Shown: positions 16,571-25,449 of the stretch, piece by piece
How the letters are laid out: every line of letters starts with the position of its first letter
How positions within the stretch are numbered: position 1 is the first letter of the stretch
NCBI GenBank assembly: GCA_020635235.1
Contig: JACKAF010000002.1
Location: forward strand, 558,001 to 622,000
Length of the DNA: 64,000 nucleotides
Direction of reading: 5' to 3'
Source of the DNA: Pseudobdellovibrionaceae bacterium
GTDB lineage: Bacteria > Bdellovibrionota > FAC87 > UBA2466 > JACKAF01
Position numbers and translations under genes: made by a program
The notes under the pieces: model-generated
What the model was told of the DNA's origin: nothing
Seen by the model: the letters and a program-made list of their open reading frames with translations, nothing else
The model's database searches: none

Positions 16571-17290
16571 TTACTCCACCCAATTACTGAAACTTGAATT
16601 AACGAAGGTACCTACCTTCTTCACTGCAGACGCCGAAGTATTCATGTAGCTCAAGCAAGGCGTATCCACGTTGGGCGTTTGCGTGCACTCTGCCGGGAAA
16701 GTCGGGGCCGGGTACCACCAGTAGGGGCTGCCACTTTGAGTCGTTACGTCGCAGTAGACGACCACAGGCTTGCACTGGTTTTCTCCGGACTGGCGCATGC
16801 GGTAGTACAAGTGGCCGTTCAGGGTGTTGCCTGAAACGCTGCCAATCGTACGCATGACCATTTCGTCATCCGCGAAGATGACATCCAAAACGTTGTTCTC
16901 AAGACGGCCCGTATTACCGAACGAACCGATGATAGCTCCCCAGAACCCAAGATCGTCTTCGATTGAAAACAAAACGGTTCCAGTAATTTTCGTGCCACTC
17001 TTTTTGAGATCCATCTTTACGAGGGGATCCGCAACCAAGGGCGGTGTGAAATCGCTCACCATGTCGTAGAGCGCCGAGAAATTTGTTTTGTCATCCAGGT
17101 TGACCGCAACGGCGTAGGTGAGATCGGGAAGGTTCCCGTTGTAAAAAGTTTGGTTCTCCGGAAACGGGGTATTGTTTACCGTTGTTCCAGGCGGAACAGG
17201 GGTAGGGGCAGTCGTGCTGCTGTTTTGTGCGCACGCAGCGACAAAGAGCACGAACAACGCGTAGCTTAGAATTTTGGTAACGGCTTTCAA
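16571..17290 (-). CDS. Predicted lipoprotein of unknown function
   Basis: A 239-residue protein with a signal peptide and lipobox FVAACAQ (Cys about residue 20), then a Thr/Pro/Asn linker and a domain with paired cysteines (CKPVVVYCDV, CTQTPNVDTPCL) that could form disulphides in the periplasm. The sequence DLTYAVAVNLDDKTNFSALY and KSGTKITGTVLFSIEDDLG reads as beta strands. It is upstream of, and in the same direction as, the Gly/Asn-rich lipoprotein, suggesting that the pair are surface lipoproteins made together. Function unknown. Confidence 0.8.
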   Translation of the reverse strand: MKAVTKILSYALFVLFVAACAQNSSTTAPTPVPPGTTVNNTPFPENQTFYNGNLPDLTYAVAVNLDDKTNFSALYDMVSDFTPPLVADPLVKMDLKKSGTKITGTVLFSIEDDLGFWGAIIGSFGNTGRLENNVLDVIFADDEMVMRTIGSVSGNTLNGHLYYRMRQSGENQCKPVVVYCDVTTQSGSPYWWYPAPTFPAECTQTPNVDTPCLSYMNTSASAVKKVGTFVNSSFSNWVE

Positions 17291-17735
17291 CTTCTACTCC
17301 ACTGCAACAAGAGCCACTTCAGCTTGTGCGTTCCACTACCGTGAGGCCACGTGTGGCTACACGTACCTCTTCAAAAGACTCGATTTTGCAAGAGTGGTAC
17401 CAAGGCACTGCAAACCCGAATGGGCGCGCGGGAGGCAGGGTTTGGGCGGGAACCGCTGTCAAAATTGTTTACAGTTCGGTGGCCCGTCTGAAGGGCGACG
17501 CTGGGCGGATTGGTTTAGGTTTTTAAAAACGTGGATTTAGCGCGCTCTTTAATCTCTGAGCAGCGACTGGGGGGCGAGAACGTTTTACGGCCCTACCGCT
17601 TTTTGGGTGAGATTTTGTTCGGATTTCATCTGACTAAGATCGTGTTTTCCTGAACAGATTCACTAGCTTCCGTTAGGATGCTATGCTATTCACTTTCTAA
17701 CAAAAGCGGATTATTCGCTCCAAGGAGATACCAAG
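17291..17735. other. Intergenic stretch, no convincing gene
   Basis: This 445-base gap separates a minus-strand lipoprotein from the plus-strand ferredoxin, so it must carry two divergent promoters. A GTG-started frame at 17326-17526 (66 codons) has fair composition (DSILQEWYQGTANPNGRAGG) but lacks a ribosome site and any recognised domain. AAGGAGAT at 17721-17728 is the ribosome site of the ferredoxin. I could not assign -35/-10 boxes with confidence. Confidence 0.5.
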
Positions 17736-18068
17736 ATGACCTACGTCGTGACTCGCCATTGTGTGGATTGCAAATATACGGATTGCGTTGCGGTTTGCCC
17801 GGTCGACGCTTTCCATGAAGCGGATCGCATCCTTTTGATTAACCCGGACACTTGCGTGAACTGCGATGCCTGCGTTCCCGCTTGCCCGGTAGAAGCTATT
17901 TACGCCGAAGAAAATCTACCTTCGGAGCTTTCCGCTTATCTGGATTTGAACGCCAAGGCCGAAAGCTACCCGGTCATCAACGAGCAAAAGACCCCGATGG
18001 CGGGTGCGCGTTCTCTCGACGACTGGAAGGCCAAAGAATCCGAATGGAGCGATTCCGAGTACCCATAG
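17736..18068 (+). CDS. fdxA: Seven-iron ferredoxin (3Fe-4S/4Fe-4S), FdxA type
   Basis: The 110-residue protein follows the Azotobacter ferredoxin I plan. Cys 9, 17 and 50 are placed to bind the 3Fe-4S cluster; Cys 21, 40, 43 and 46 (CVNCDAC plus the distal CP) the 4Fe-4S cluster. The second Cys of the first motif (Cys 12) is the extra cysteine also found in this family. The roughly 50-residue C-terminal tail with ITxKK-like NEQKTPM and a DW motif is also typical. It is a soluble low-potential electron carrier. AAGGAG precedes the start by seven bases, and a strong intrinsic terminator follows, so it is monocistronic. Confidence 0.93.
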   Translation: MTYVVTRHCVDCKYTDCVAVCPVDAFHEADRILLINPDTCVNCDACVPACPVEAIYAEENLPSELSAYLDLNAKAESYPVINEQKTPMAGARSLDDWKAKESEWSDSEYP

Positions 18069-18102
18069 AGTCGCCAAATCTATCAAACTTGAAACAAGCT
18101 TT

Positions 18103-18138
18103 ATCCCCTCCCGCCACGCAGGCCGGAGGGGATTTTTT
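18103..18138 (+). terminator. Rho-independent terminator of fdxA
   Basis: ATCCCCTCC (18103-18111) pairs perfectly with GGAGGGGAT (18125-18133) around a 13-base loop, and six T follow (18133-18138). It lies 35 bases after the ferredoxin stop on the same strand. Confidence 0.88.
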
Positions 18139-18309
18139 ATTAAGTAGCTGATTTTGTGGGGCAAAAGGTTTGACTTTGTGTTTCTGCTGATCCTCAGCCG
18201 CAGCTCGCCAAACTTGACAGACCGCTTCCTCCATAGCTGAATACCTCTCAGAGCGTTAGGAAACTTAGGGGGCTCATTACTAGTTTACTTGGGGAGGGGA
18301 AGTCTACTC

Positions 18310-20904
18310 ATGCGGCACATTAGAAAGTCATTTGTATTTGGGGTTATTGGTCTGTGCGCTGTCCTATTGGGCGGTTGCGCGGGCAACGGCGACAAGAATT
18401 CCACGGTCCGGCTGGACAACTTTAACCAGCTGGCCATCCGTGTCGACGGAGAACTGGGCGTCGAGGCCGACAAGGTGCTTTTCAAGCGCCAGGGCTTCGA
18501 GCAGGCCAAGCTGCGTTTTTTCCAGATGGATATCTCCCGTCGGATTGCGAGCGGGCGCTTGGGCGAGCTCTACGGGGCCGAGGCCTTTGACGGCAACGGG
18601 CTGCTTAGCGATGTGACGATTTGGTCCCTTGGACTCCCGCACTCGTCGCAGCAGACGCTGAGACGTTTGGAGAAGGATCACCCAGAGATTCTGGCCCTCC
18701 TTCAGGCCTTTGCGGACGGGGTAAACGAGTACGTGATGGAAATCGCGACTCTCGATCCTGCTCTACTTAAGCAATACCGATCGATCACTCACAATCAGGA
18801 TTATTTTCCGCAAGCCTGGAGTCCTATCGACTCAGTGGCTGTCGGGACTCAGATGGCGTTCTTACTCAGCAACTCCTTTAGCAAGAAGGCGACCCTGGGT
18901 ACGGCGTATCTGGCCATTGCGAAAAACCTGGAGGGCGCGGAAGAGAACATCGAAAAGTTCCTGGATCTGCGGCCTATGGAAAACGAGTTTATTTTGCCAG
19001 TGGCGGGAGACAGCGACCCCGCAGGCCCTGTGGCTCCAAACCGCAAACCTTATCTACCGGGACGCAAGGGGCGTGACCTTTTTAACGGCGTCAAAAACCT
19101 GCTGGGCGCCTTCACCTTTAGCTGCCCTGATAAGAACATGGCGCTTCTCGGTGGCAGTTGCTCGAATCTGGACACACCCGGGAGCAACAACTGGGTTGTC
19201 AGCAGCCGCTACACCGGAAATGGTCAAACCTATTTGGCAAACGATCCGCACTTGAATTTGAGCTTCCCTTCCACGTTTGTGGAGGTGGCATTGGATTCGA
19301 AGCACGCAGGCGGCTCCTTTTATATTCGCGGTGTGGTACCGGCCGGCTTGCCGGGTATCCTAATCGGCCACAACGAAGACATTGCCTGGGGCTTTACCAA
19401 CAGCATGTCTGACGTCGATGAATTGTACGGGGAGAACTTCAATACGGATAAACCCGGCTACGTCCGACGTCCCAACAAAAAGTGGGTAAAGCTTGAGGAG
19501 TACCCGCACACCTTCTTGGTACGGCAGGCGGATGGCTCAATGAAGGAAGAAACCCGTGTGCTGCGGTGGTCTCCCGGTCATGGCCCCATTCTCACCGACC
19601 ACATCAGGCAATTCAAAAAGATTGGCGAAGCGATTCCCAATACCGGCTTCTCGTACAAGTGGACCGGTCACGATGGTGGGACAGAGGTCGTGGCGCTCAT
19701 GGGTCTTGCGCGCGCCAAGAATTACGGCGACTTCAAGGCGGCTCTGCAGCACTTTGAAGTGGGCGCCCAGAATATCGTCTATTCCGATCGTCAGGGGAAT
19801 ATCGGTTACTACTCTCACGGTCACTTTCCGATGCGGCCCTACCTTGAAAACGAAGGGGCGGCACCGCCCTATCTGCCAGACATGAGCTACGGAGAGAACG
19901 AGTGGGGCGCCTGGCGAAAGAATGTGCCCGAGCTCTATAACCCTGAGAAAGGCTACATCGTTACGGCAAATAACGATCCTTTTGGTTATAACCGAAAGCC
20001 AAATCTCTCCAATTTCAAGGACTACTTTGGTTTTCGCTTTGCGCCGGGTTCTCGAGCCAAGCGCATTTCTGATTTGATCCAGACGTATAAAAAGGACGAC
20101 GGAGTCGTGACCGTGGAGGACATGAGAAAGGTCCAATACGACCACAAGGATCTGATGTTCTGTCGACTGGTTTCCCAACTTGAAACCGCTTTACCGCAGC
20201 TGGAGCTTCCAGAAGCGGAGGCCACTCTAGCCAAGCGGATCGTAGCCTGGAAGGCCGATGGTTGCTTTGCCAAGCGTAGCGACGAAAGGCTCGCCGAGGT
20301 AACGGTTTGGGTAAGCCAGCTGCTTAGGACTTACTACGGTTGGCTCAAGTCCGATATGGACGCTGCCTTCACTGGCTTTGGAGCGGCAGAACGCAACGGA
20401 CTCTTTTCCAATTTTGTGGGAAGTTCCTTTGCGCTCGATACCGTCTACCATAAGGCAAACGAAGGTCTGGACAAGTCGGCGCCGGAAACTCTGAAATTAT
20501 ACGCCGATTCACTTCAGGCGGGTGTCCGCGAAGTCGGACGTCTTGGCGTCGCGGGAGTTCGATGGGGGCAGGTCCACCCACTCGAGTTCTACAACGTTTT
20601 TGCCGAGGTACTGCCGACCCCTCCGCACCCAAGAATGGAGCGGGACGGGAATCTTGGTACGGTCGATATGGGCGGCTTTGACGTCGTACCTGTTGTCGCC
20701 GGGACCCAGTCTTCGATGCGGGTACCGAATGTGTGGGGACCGAACTTCCGACTGCTATTGGTTCTGGAAGAAGGCAAGCCCATCGATGGGTACAACGTGC
20801 TGCCTGGCGGAAATACGAGCTCGCTGGAGTCCGAAGGGGCACTCAACGAACTTCTTATGTGGCGCGACGGCCAGCAGCGTCGACTGGTGCGCTTCGTAGA
20901 GTAA
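18310..20904 (+). CDS. Penicillin acylase-family N-terminal nucleophile hydrolase, lipoprotein
   Basis: ATG 18310 is preferred (GGAGGGG nine bases upstream) over 18289, giving 864 residues. A lipobox, LLGGCAG, anchors it to a membrane. The body matches the penicillin/acyl-homoserine-lactone acylase family: RQGFEQAKLRFFQMD near the N-terminus, the autoprocessing site PGSNNWVVS with nucleophile Ser at about residue 292, ANDPHLNLSFPS, and GFTNSMSDVDELY. Processing would yield alpha and beta chains. The family cleaves amide-linked acyl groups; substrates range from penicillins to lactone signals and cannot be read from sequence. Lipid anchoring suggests action at the cell surface or periplasm. 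Paired hairpins lie downstream. Confidence 0.9.
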   Translation: MRHIRKSFVFGVIGLCAVLLGGCAGNGDKNSTVRLDNFNQLAIRVDGELGVEADKVLFKRQGFEQAKLRFFQMDISRRIASGRLGELYGAEAFDGNGLLSDVTIWSLGLPHSSQQTLRRLEKDHPEILALLQAFADGVNEYVMEIATLDPALLKQYRSITHNQDYFPQAWSPIDSVAVGTQMAFLLSNSFSKKATLGTAYLAIAKNLEGAEENIEKFLDLRPMENEFILPVAGDSDPAGPVAPNRKPYLPGRKGRDLFNGVKNLLGAFTFSCPDKNMALLGGSCSNLDTPGSNNWVVSSRYTGNGQTYLANDPHLNLSFPSTFVEVALDSKHAGGSFYIRGVVPAGLPGILIGHNEDIAWGFTNSMSDVDELYGENFNTDKPGYVRRPNKKWVKLEEYPHTFLVRQADGSMKEETRVLRWSPGHGPILTDHIRQFKKIGEAIPNTGFSYKWTGHDGGTEVVALMGLARAKNYGDFKAALQHFEVGAQNIVYSDRQGNIGYYSHGHFPMRPYLENEGAAPPYLPDMSYGENEWGAWRKNVPELYNPEKGYIVTANNDPFGYNRKPNLSNFKDYFGFRFAPGSRAKRISDLIQTYKKDDGVVTVEDMRKVQYDHKDLMFCRLVSQLETALPQLELPEAEATLAKRIVAWKADGCFAKRSDERLAEVTVWVSQLLRTYYGWLKSDMDAAFTGFGAAERNGLFSNFVGSSFALDTVYHKANEGLDKSAPETLKLYADSLQAGVREVGRLGVAGVRWGQVHPLEFYNVFAEVLPTPPHPRMERDGNLGTVDMGGFDVVPVVAGTQSSMRVPNVWGPNFRLLLVLEEGKPIDGYNVLPGGNTSSLESEGALNELLMWRDGQQRRLVRFVE

Positions 20905-20921
20905 AATTGTGCGTGTAGGGG

Positions 20922-20980
20922 CGTGGGCTTTTTCCAAATGGGCCCACGTCCCGTTCACGCAAGCACTCGATTTTCGAGTG
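20922..20980 (+). terminator. Two successive hairpins after the acylase gene
   Basis: CGTGGGC (20922-20928) pairs with GCCCACG (20942-20948), and CACTCGA (20964-20970) pairs with TCGAGTG (20974-20980) around a TTT loop. Neither is followed by a proper T tract, so a terminator or RNA-stabilising role is only likely, not certain. The rest of the 283-base gap to the next gene holds another weak hairpin (AGCTG/CAGCT at about 21065-21080) and no gene. Confidence 0.4.
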
Positions 20981-21187
20981 TAAAAGAGGGGCAAGTGATC
21001 AGAGATTGGTCAGTATTCCCCTTGTAAACATTTGGAATTCCAGCCGTTTTTTGTCACGAAAAGCTGAATGTTTTACAGCTATATCCCTTAAGGATACGAC
21101 CTCTCGCACGAAAATGGCCCTAATTGTGCATCCCATTAGAGAAGATTTCTTGTAACCATTTGTGCGTTTGAAGGGTGGAAGTAGAGG

Positions 21188-23263
21188 ATGAACTCTGCGG
21201 GGCTCAAATTTCGGCTTTTTTCGGGGGCGGTACTATTCTTACTCGTCTTTGAAACATCCACGGCGGAAGCGTTCATTTTTAGGCGCTTGTTTTCCCGTCG
21301 TAGCCAGCCACAGCGCACCTTTGTTCTGCGCCAACCGGTAGTGCGGCAACAACAGCAACCCATTATGGTTCGCGACTGTCGGAACTTTTCGTGCACGATC
21401 CAGCGCCAGCCCATCGTTTATAACAACGGTAACAATGGTCACTACAATTATGGCCGGCAGTTCGTAAATAATCGTTTTGATCCCAATGATTTTGATCAGG
21501 TCGCAGGGTTTAACCGCTTGAAACAGCAAAAGGGTGTACTCTTTGAAGCGGATGGGGACCAGAATGTCGTCTCCCAGCTTTTCATTGATCCGCATACCGG
21601 TGAACTGCTTAGCGTCGGAATTGATCGCTTTGGAAACGTGCGTGGTTATGCCCGCCCGGTGGATACTGACAATCCGGTTTTTGCGCATCTCTCAAAGTTT
21701 TATTTTGAAAACTTAGACAAATTTAAGACGGCGCTGCGTGACGCACAGATTGAAGGCGATCAGAAGAAGATCAATAAAGCGTTGAACGACTTGCAGCTTG
21801 TAAACTCATTCTTAGGCTTTTCACGAAGAAAGTTAGGTCTGGAAAGAGGCGGACAGGTAACCTTTGATATAGGCTCCATCACGGTTCCGAAGAAGTATAC
21901 CGACAGCAAGAACCCGTTGTTTACCCAGGAGAACGTCGGTGTCGCCGGACTCAACTATGTATTGAACATGCTAAGTAACCGCTGTCAGAACCTCTGCGTT
22001 GGCCCTGCGATTCCAGGAAATAACAAATTGGATTGTACCAATGTCGGTAACTTATCTGCCGGTGGATTAATCCCTACGAACTTGTCGCAGTTTTTCAGCG
22101 AGAGCGCCATCGATTTCATGACGAACTCGGTCGATAACCCGTACGCGTGCGGCGATCGTTCGCGGGTACGTCTCGACTTCTTTATGGCAAACGTTCTCGG
22201 CGATCCTAAAATGTATTATGCGCTGAAGCAGATTCCGGGAACGTACGAAGAGTACGCCGCCCAAAAAGGAACCGATTTCCAGGCGATCAAGCGTTCCGTG
22301 GGGCGCCAGGCGAAGATGGTTGTAGGCCCTGGAGAGTCTATTGTTGCGAAACGCAGAGGCGGATCGCGCGTGACAGGCGTCGAACGCCAGGATCGGGTTC
22401 AGGGGCGTTTTGGTGGACGAGCCAATGGTTGGATGAGTTTTGACTACAACAACTTTAACGATGGTGGCGTCAGTTTGATCAAGGGCGCCGGAGCTGATCT
22501 AGTGAGTGATCCCTTGGGCGCTATCGGGAACCAGGCCGGCGGCGAAAGCATTTTCGAACAGTGTAACGGTATGTTGGAGTTTATGGTCATGGATGGAAAC
22601 GGAAAACGTGTGGACGAAGTCCCCGGTTCCATTGCTTCCGGACGAAACGCCATCTCGGGCGCTGCGGTCGTGAATCCGCTCAGCTGCATCAGCTGTCACC
22701 AGTTCGGCTTTAGAAGCGGCAGCTTACACGAATCTACCTTTATTAACCGCGATGGAACACTAGGACCCGCGCACCGCACGAACGTGCTCGCGAACCTCGG
22801 CGGTGCTGAAGCCGCCAAAGCCAGAGCACTCGGCTTCAGAGACGTCGCTGAAATGCGGTCGGCGGCGGCGACGGACAACGTAGAATTTATTAATACCTTG
22901 GCGGCCTCCAACGCTCTACTGCCGGATCCGAATCCGAAGTTCAACGATATCCCGGCGCCGCTTCCGTACGACATCGTGGAAGAGTATTACAAGCCGCTTG
23001 ATGACGAAAAACTATCGCGCGAACTCGGTGTGCAGGTAACAGCGGCTCAGCTTGCTACCCTGCGTAGCCGTCGTGATGGCAGCGTCCTTGTTCAGCCGGA
23101 TAAGGACGGTCATATTGATCGCGGAAGCTTTGCCTTGGCGTTCTGCGAGCTCAAAGAGCAATTGACCGGCGGCCTAGTCGATGGCGGTAACGGCGTGCAA
23201 AGATTCCGCAACGACGGCTCGTCCGGTAGCCGCATCAACCACCAAACGGGCCGGCCCTTCTAG
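21188..23263 (+). CDS. Secreted 691-residue protein with a single c-type haem motif
   Basis: A signal peptide (about residues 1-28, ending TAEA) precedes an Arg/Gln-rich segment, a region rich in Asn and Tyr, and a large uncharacterised body. The only CXXCH is CISCH at residue 500, preceded by paired cysteines (CQNLC, DCTN) that may form disulphides. After the haem motif comes HxSTFINRDGT and a helical tail with an EF-hand-like DKDGHIDRGSF at about residue 640. The sequence does not look like a standard cytochrome c domain, though single haem motifs embedded in large secreted proteins occur in peroxidase-like or DUF1587/1592-type families. Function unknown. Translation initiates after AAGGGTGG and GAGG elements. 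It converges with the zinc-ribbon gene, overlapping by four bases. Confidence 0.75.
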   Translation: MNSAGLKFRLFSGAVLFLLVFETSTAEAFIFRRLFSRRSQPQRTFVLRQPVVRQQQQPIMVRDCRNFSCTIQRQPIVYNNGNNGHYNYGRQFVNNRFDPNDFDQVAGFNRLKQQKGVLFEADGDQNVVSQLFIDPHTGELLSVGIDRFGNVRGYARPVDTDNPVFAHLSKFYFENLDKFKTALRDAQIEGDQKKINKALNDLQLVNSFLGFSRRKLGLERGGQVTFDIGSITVPKKYTDSKNPLFTQENVGVAGLNYVLNMLSNRCQNLCVGPAIPGNNKLDCTNVGNLSAGGLIPTNLSQFFSESAIDFMTNSVDNPYACGDRSRVRLDFFMANVLGDPKMYYALKQIPGTYEEYAAQKGTDFQAIKRSVGRQAKMVVGPGESIVAKRRGGSRVTGVERQDRVQGRFGGRANGWMSFDYNNFNDGGVSLIKGAGADLVSDPLGAIGNQAGGESIFEQCNGMLEFMVMDGNGKRVDEVPGSIASGRNAISGAAVVNPLSCISCHQFGFRSGSLHESTFINRDGTLGPAHRTNVLANLGGAEAAKARALGFRDVAEMRSAAATDNVEFINTLAASNALLPDPNPKFNDIPAPLPYDIVEEYYKPLDDEKLSRELGVQVTAAQLATLRSRRDGSVLVQPDKDGHIDRGSFALAFCELKEQLTGGLVDGGNGVQRFRNDGSSGSRINHQTGRPF

Positions 23264-23691
23264 TTTGATTTCAGATTTCGGTAGTAATCGTAAATTTGGA
23301 GGTTAAAGGGCTCTACCTTCGCGATCGTCGGAAAGGCCCTGAATAGGGTCCCGCACTGGTAGCAGCACGCGACCTCGTCCACACTTCGGTAGATCAGCCA
23401 ATCGAGCAGCGCCAGCAGAATGAGCGAGATCCCGTAGCTAAACGGCGCCAACAAGGCGCCCACCACGACCAGGCCTATCCCCAAGGCGCGATTGAAATCC
23501 CTCTGCCGGTAGAGGTGTTCGGCCCCGCAAAGCGGGCATTGGTCTAGCTGCCCCTCTATTCGAAATCCCTCGCTACCATGGTCAAACAAGGGTTTTTCGC
23601 AGGCTTCACACAAAACCGGATTTTCTAGTGGGAAGTGCAACTGGCACTCATTGCGGTGCTGGCAGTGGGGGCAGAGCAGGTCCAATTCCAT
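23260..23691 (-). CDS. Zinc-ribbon protein with two membrane helices
   Basis: The 143-residue protein contains CPHC with CEAC, and CPLC with CYQC: two four-cysteine zinc sites. The second is split by a hydrophobic hairpin (about residues 70-100). Thus the metal knots lie on one face of the membrane. The C-terminus, NLQIYDYYRNLKSN, is hydrophilic. No named family recognised. Its ATG overlaps the TGA of the upstream membrane-protein gene at 23691, so the two are translated together. Confidence 0.72.
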   Translation of the reverse strand: MELDLLCPHCQHRNECQLHFPLENPVLCEACEKPLFDHGSEGFRIEGQLDQCPLCGAEHLYRQRDFNRALGIGLVVVGALLAPFSYGISLILLALLDWLIYRSVDEVACCYQCGTLFRAFPTIAKVEPFNLQIYDYYRNLKSN

Positions 23692-24485
23692 TACATGACT
23701 ATCCCGTGGAAGAGCGCAAGGTACTGGCTCAGGATTTCACCCGCCAAAACACAAACGACCGCTACATAAAGGATGCCCGTCGCGGACTGGGTGGATCGAA
23801 TCCTCACCGTGCTCCAGATGAAGTAACAAAGGACGAGCGGGCCAACGAGGCCCCAGAACCAGCGCATGACTATGAATAAGCCCGGGTAACCGCCCAGCAG
23901 ATACCGGTAGATCTCCATTTCGCCTTTTCCGGAGGTCAGCGTCCACAGGCCATAGCTTCCGAAGGCGAAGCGAACGAACAAGAGCCCAATGAAAATCAAG
24001 GTAGTGCGCCGTAGCTCGGCTATCGAGAGCTTTGGCTGCACGAGGTACCAGTGGCCCACTATCATGGCCGCCATCGTGAAGCCGAGGAGCAGCGCGGACA
24101 GTAGAGCATTTGAAAAAAAGAGGGAGAAGTCTGGCGAGGCCGGGCTTGCGTGCGCTACGGTCGGGACCAAATCCGCGATAATCACGTAAAGGCTTGAGAA
24201 TAAACCAAAAATATAGAAGGGCGTGGAGAGCCACCACCGCCCGCCCGCCGTAAGCGCGTAGCCGGTGTAAAAGACGACTGACCAGAGCAGGCCCTTTTCC
24301 ACGTACGGGATGACCTCGTGGTTCCCCAGTACCAGCCAGGAGCCCAGCGCCAGGACAGCGGCCCCCAGTCCGTGATATAGGTAGTAGCGCCGGCCTACCT
24401 CGGACGCGCGGAGCACCCCCATGCTGATAAAGAATCCCGAGGCGAGGTAAAAGAGCAATAAAAAGGTCAGGTGTCTTACGTCCAT
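23691..24485 (-). CDS. Polytopic membrane protein, unknown function
   Basis: A 264-residue protein with about seven or eight hydrophobic segments, few charged residues, and conserved-looking histidines (HLTFL, YHGL, GHWYLVQPK). The spacing of helices and motif GHWYLVQPKLS resemble integral membrane proteins with haem- or quinone-facing helices, but I cannot place it in a family. It shares a stop/start overlap with the zinc-ribbon gene downstream, so the two probably act together. It is divergent from the aminotransferase gene, 84 bases away. Confidence 0.7.
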   Translation of the reverse strand: MDVRHLTFLLLFYLASGFFISMGVLRASEVGRRYYLYHGLGAAVLALGSWLVLGNHEVIPYVEKGLLWSVVFYTGYALTAGGRWWLSTPFYIFGLFSSLYVIIADLVPTVAHASPASPDFSLFFSNALLSALLLGFTMAAMIVGHWYLVQPKLSIAELRRTTLIFIGLLFVRFAFGSYGLWTLTSGKGEMEIYRYLLGGYPGLFIVMRWFWGLVGPLVLCYFIWSTVRIRSTQSATGILYVAVVCVLAGEILSQYLALFHGIVM

Positions 24486-24569
24486 GGCCGCTGTACTTAT
24501 AAACTATTTGGCAAGTGAATTTAACTGGATTTTCGGCTAAGTTCGCCCCGAGTACCCCTGGAGATCTTT

Positions 24570-25448
24570 ATGACAACCCTTGCATGGATAAACGGTAAAG
24601 TATGCGACGCTAGAAACGCGATGGTATCGGTGATGGATCGCGGCTTCCTTTTCGGGGACGGCGTTTACGAGGCGGGCCGATCGTACGACAAGTGCTTTCT
24701 ATTCCTTGAGGAGCACTGGCGCCGCTTGCGGGTATCGGCGGGCAAGCTGGAACTGCCGGTTCCCTGGACCGATCAGAAACTTACCGACGGCCTGCATGAG
24801 GCTGCGCGCGCGTTTGGGCACCCGGACGTTTGCTTTAGGACTATCGTGACCCGCGGGATAATTGATTCTGTGGGGCTCCACATGACCGAGACCCCGGAAC
24901 AGTGCTTGGTGCATCTGATTACCCAGGTTCCTGAGAAGTTCGAATTACAGCGTAAGACCGGGGTAAAGATCCTGACCTCCAGCGTGCGGCGCAACCCCGT
25001 TTCCGCTCAGGACCCGAACATCAAGACCAGCAACTACCTCAATAGCTTGCTGGCCTGTCAGGATGTCAAAAGGCGTGGGGTCGTAGACGGCATCTTGTGC
25101 GATTTTCAAGGGAACGTAACTGAAGGGACAAACTTCTCCATTTTCGGTGTGACCCAAGACAATGAAGTGATCACTCCTGGGTTGGAAGTAGGGATCTTGG
25201 ACAGCATAACGAGACGGCATGTACTTTCCGTTGCCGCAACGAAGTTTCCTGTCAGAGAAGCCGCCATCCCTCTTGAAGAATTCCAAAACTGCAAAGAAGT
25301 TTTTATCGTCAGCAGCACGCGCGAGATTGTGGGGGTCTCGGAATGGGATGGAAGAAGCTATCCGGCGCCGGGCGAAATTACCGAGCATCTGCTGGGACTT
25401 TTACGCGCAGAAATCCGCAAATACGTGGACTCGCATGCGAAGTTCTAG
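24570..25448 (+). CDS. Class IV PLP-dependent aminotransferase (D-amino-acid/branched-chain type)
   Basis: The 292-residue protein begins AWINGKVCDARNAMVSVMDRG, has FGDGVYEA (class IV fold entrance), the PLP lysine in DPNIKTSNYLNSLLA and the cofactor-binding glutamate in GNVTEGTNFSIF. The length and motif pattern fit D-alanine aminotransferase (Dat) or branched-chain aminotransferase (IlvE). The lack of a strong IlvE signature and the compact length slightly favour a D-amino-acid or 4-amino-4-deoxychorismate-lyase-like enzyme. Substrate cannot be fixed by eye. It stands alone; the next gene is convergent and begins two bases after the stop. Confidence 0.88.
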   Translation: MTTLAWINGKVCDARNAMVSVMDRGFLFGDGVYEAGRSYDKCFLFLEEHWRRLRVSAGKLELPVPWTDQKLTDGLHEAARAFGHPDVCFRTIVTRGIIDSVGLHMTETPEQCLVHLITQVPEKFELQRKTGVKILTSSVRRNPVSAQDPNIKTSNYLNSLLACQDVKRRGVVDGILCDFQGNVTEGTNFSIFGVTQDNEVITPGLEVGILDSITRRHVLSVAATKFPVREAAIPLEEFQNCKEVFIVSSTREIVGVSEWDGRSYPAPGEITEHLLGLLRAEIRKYVDSHAKF

Positions 25449-25449
25449 G

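Noticed and set aside
17326..17526. 66-codon GTG-started frame upstream of the ferredoxin
   Set aside because: Composition is fair, but there is no ribosome site or known domain, and it lies in a divergent promoter gap.
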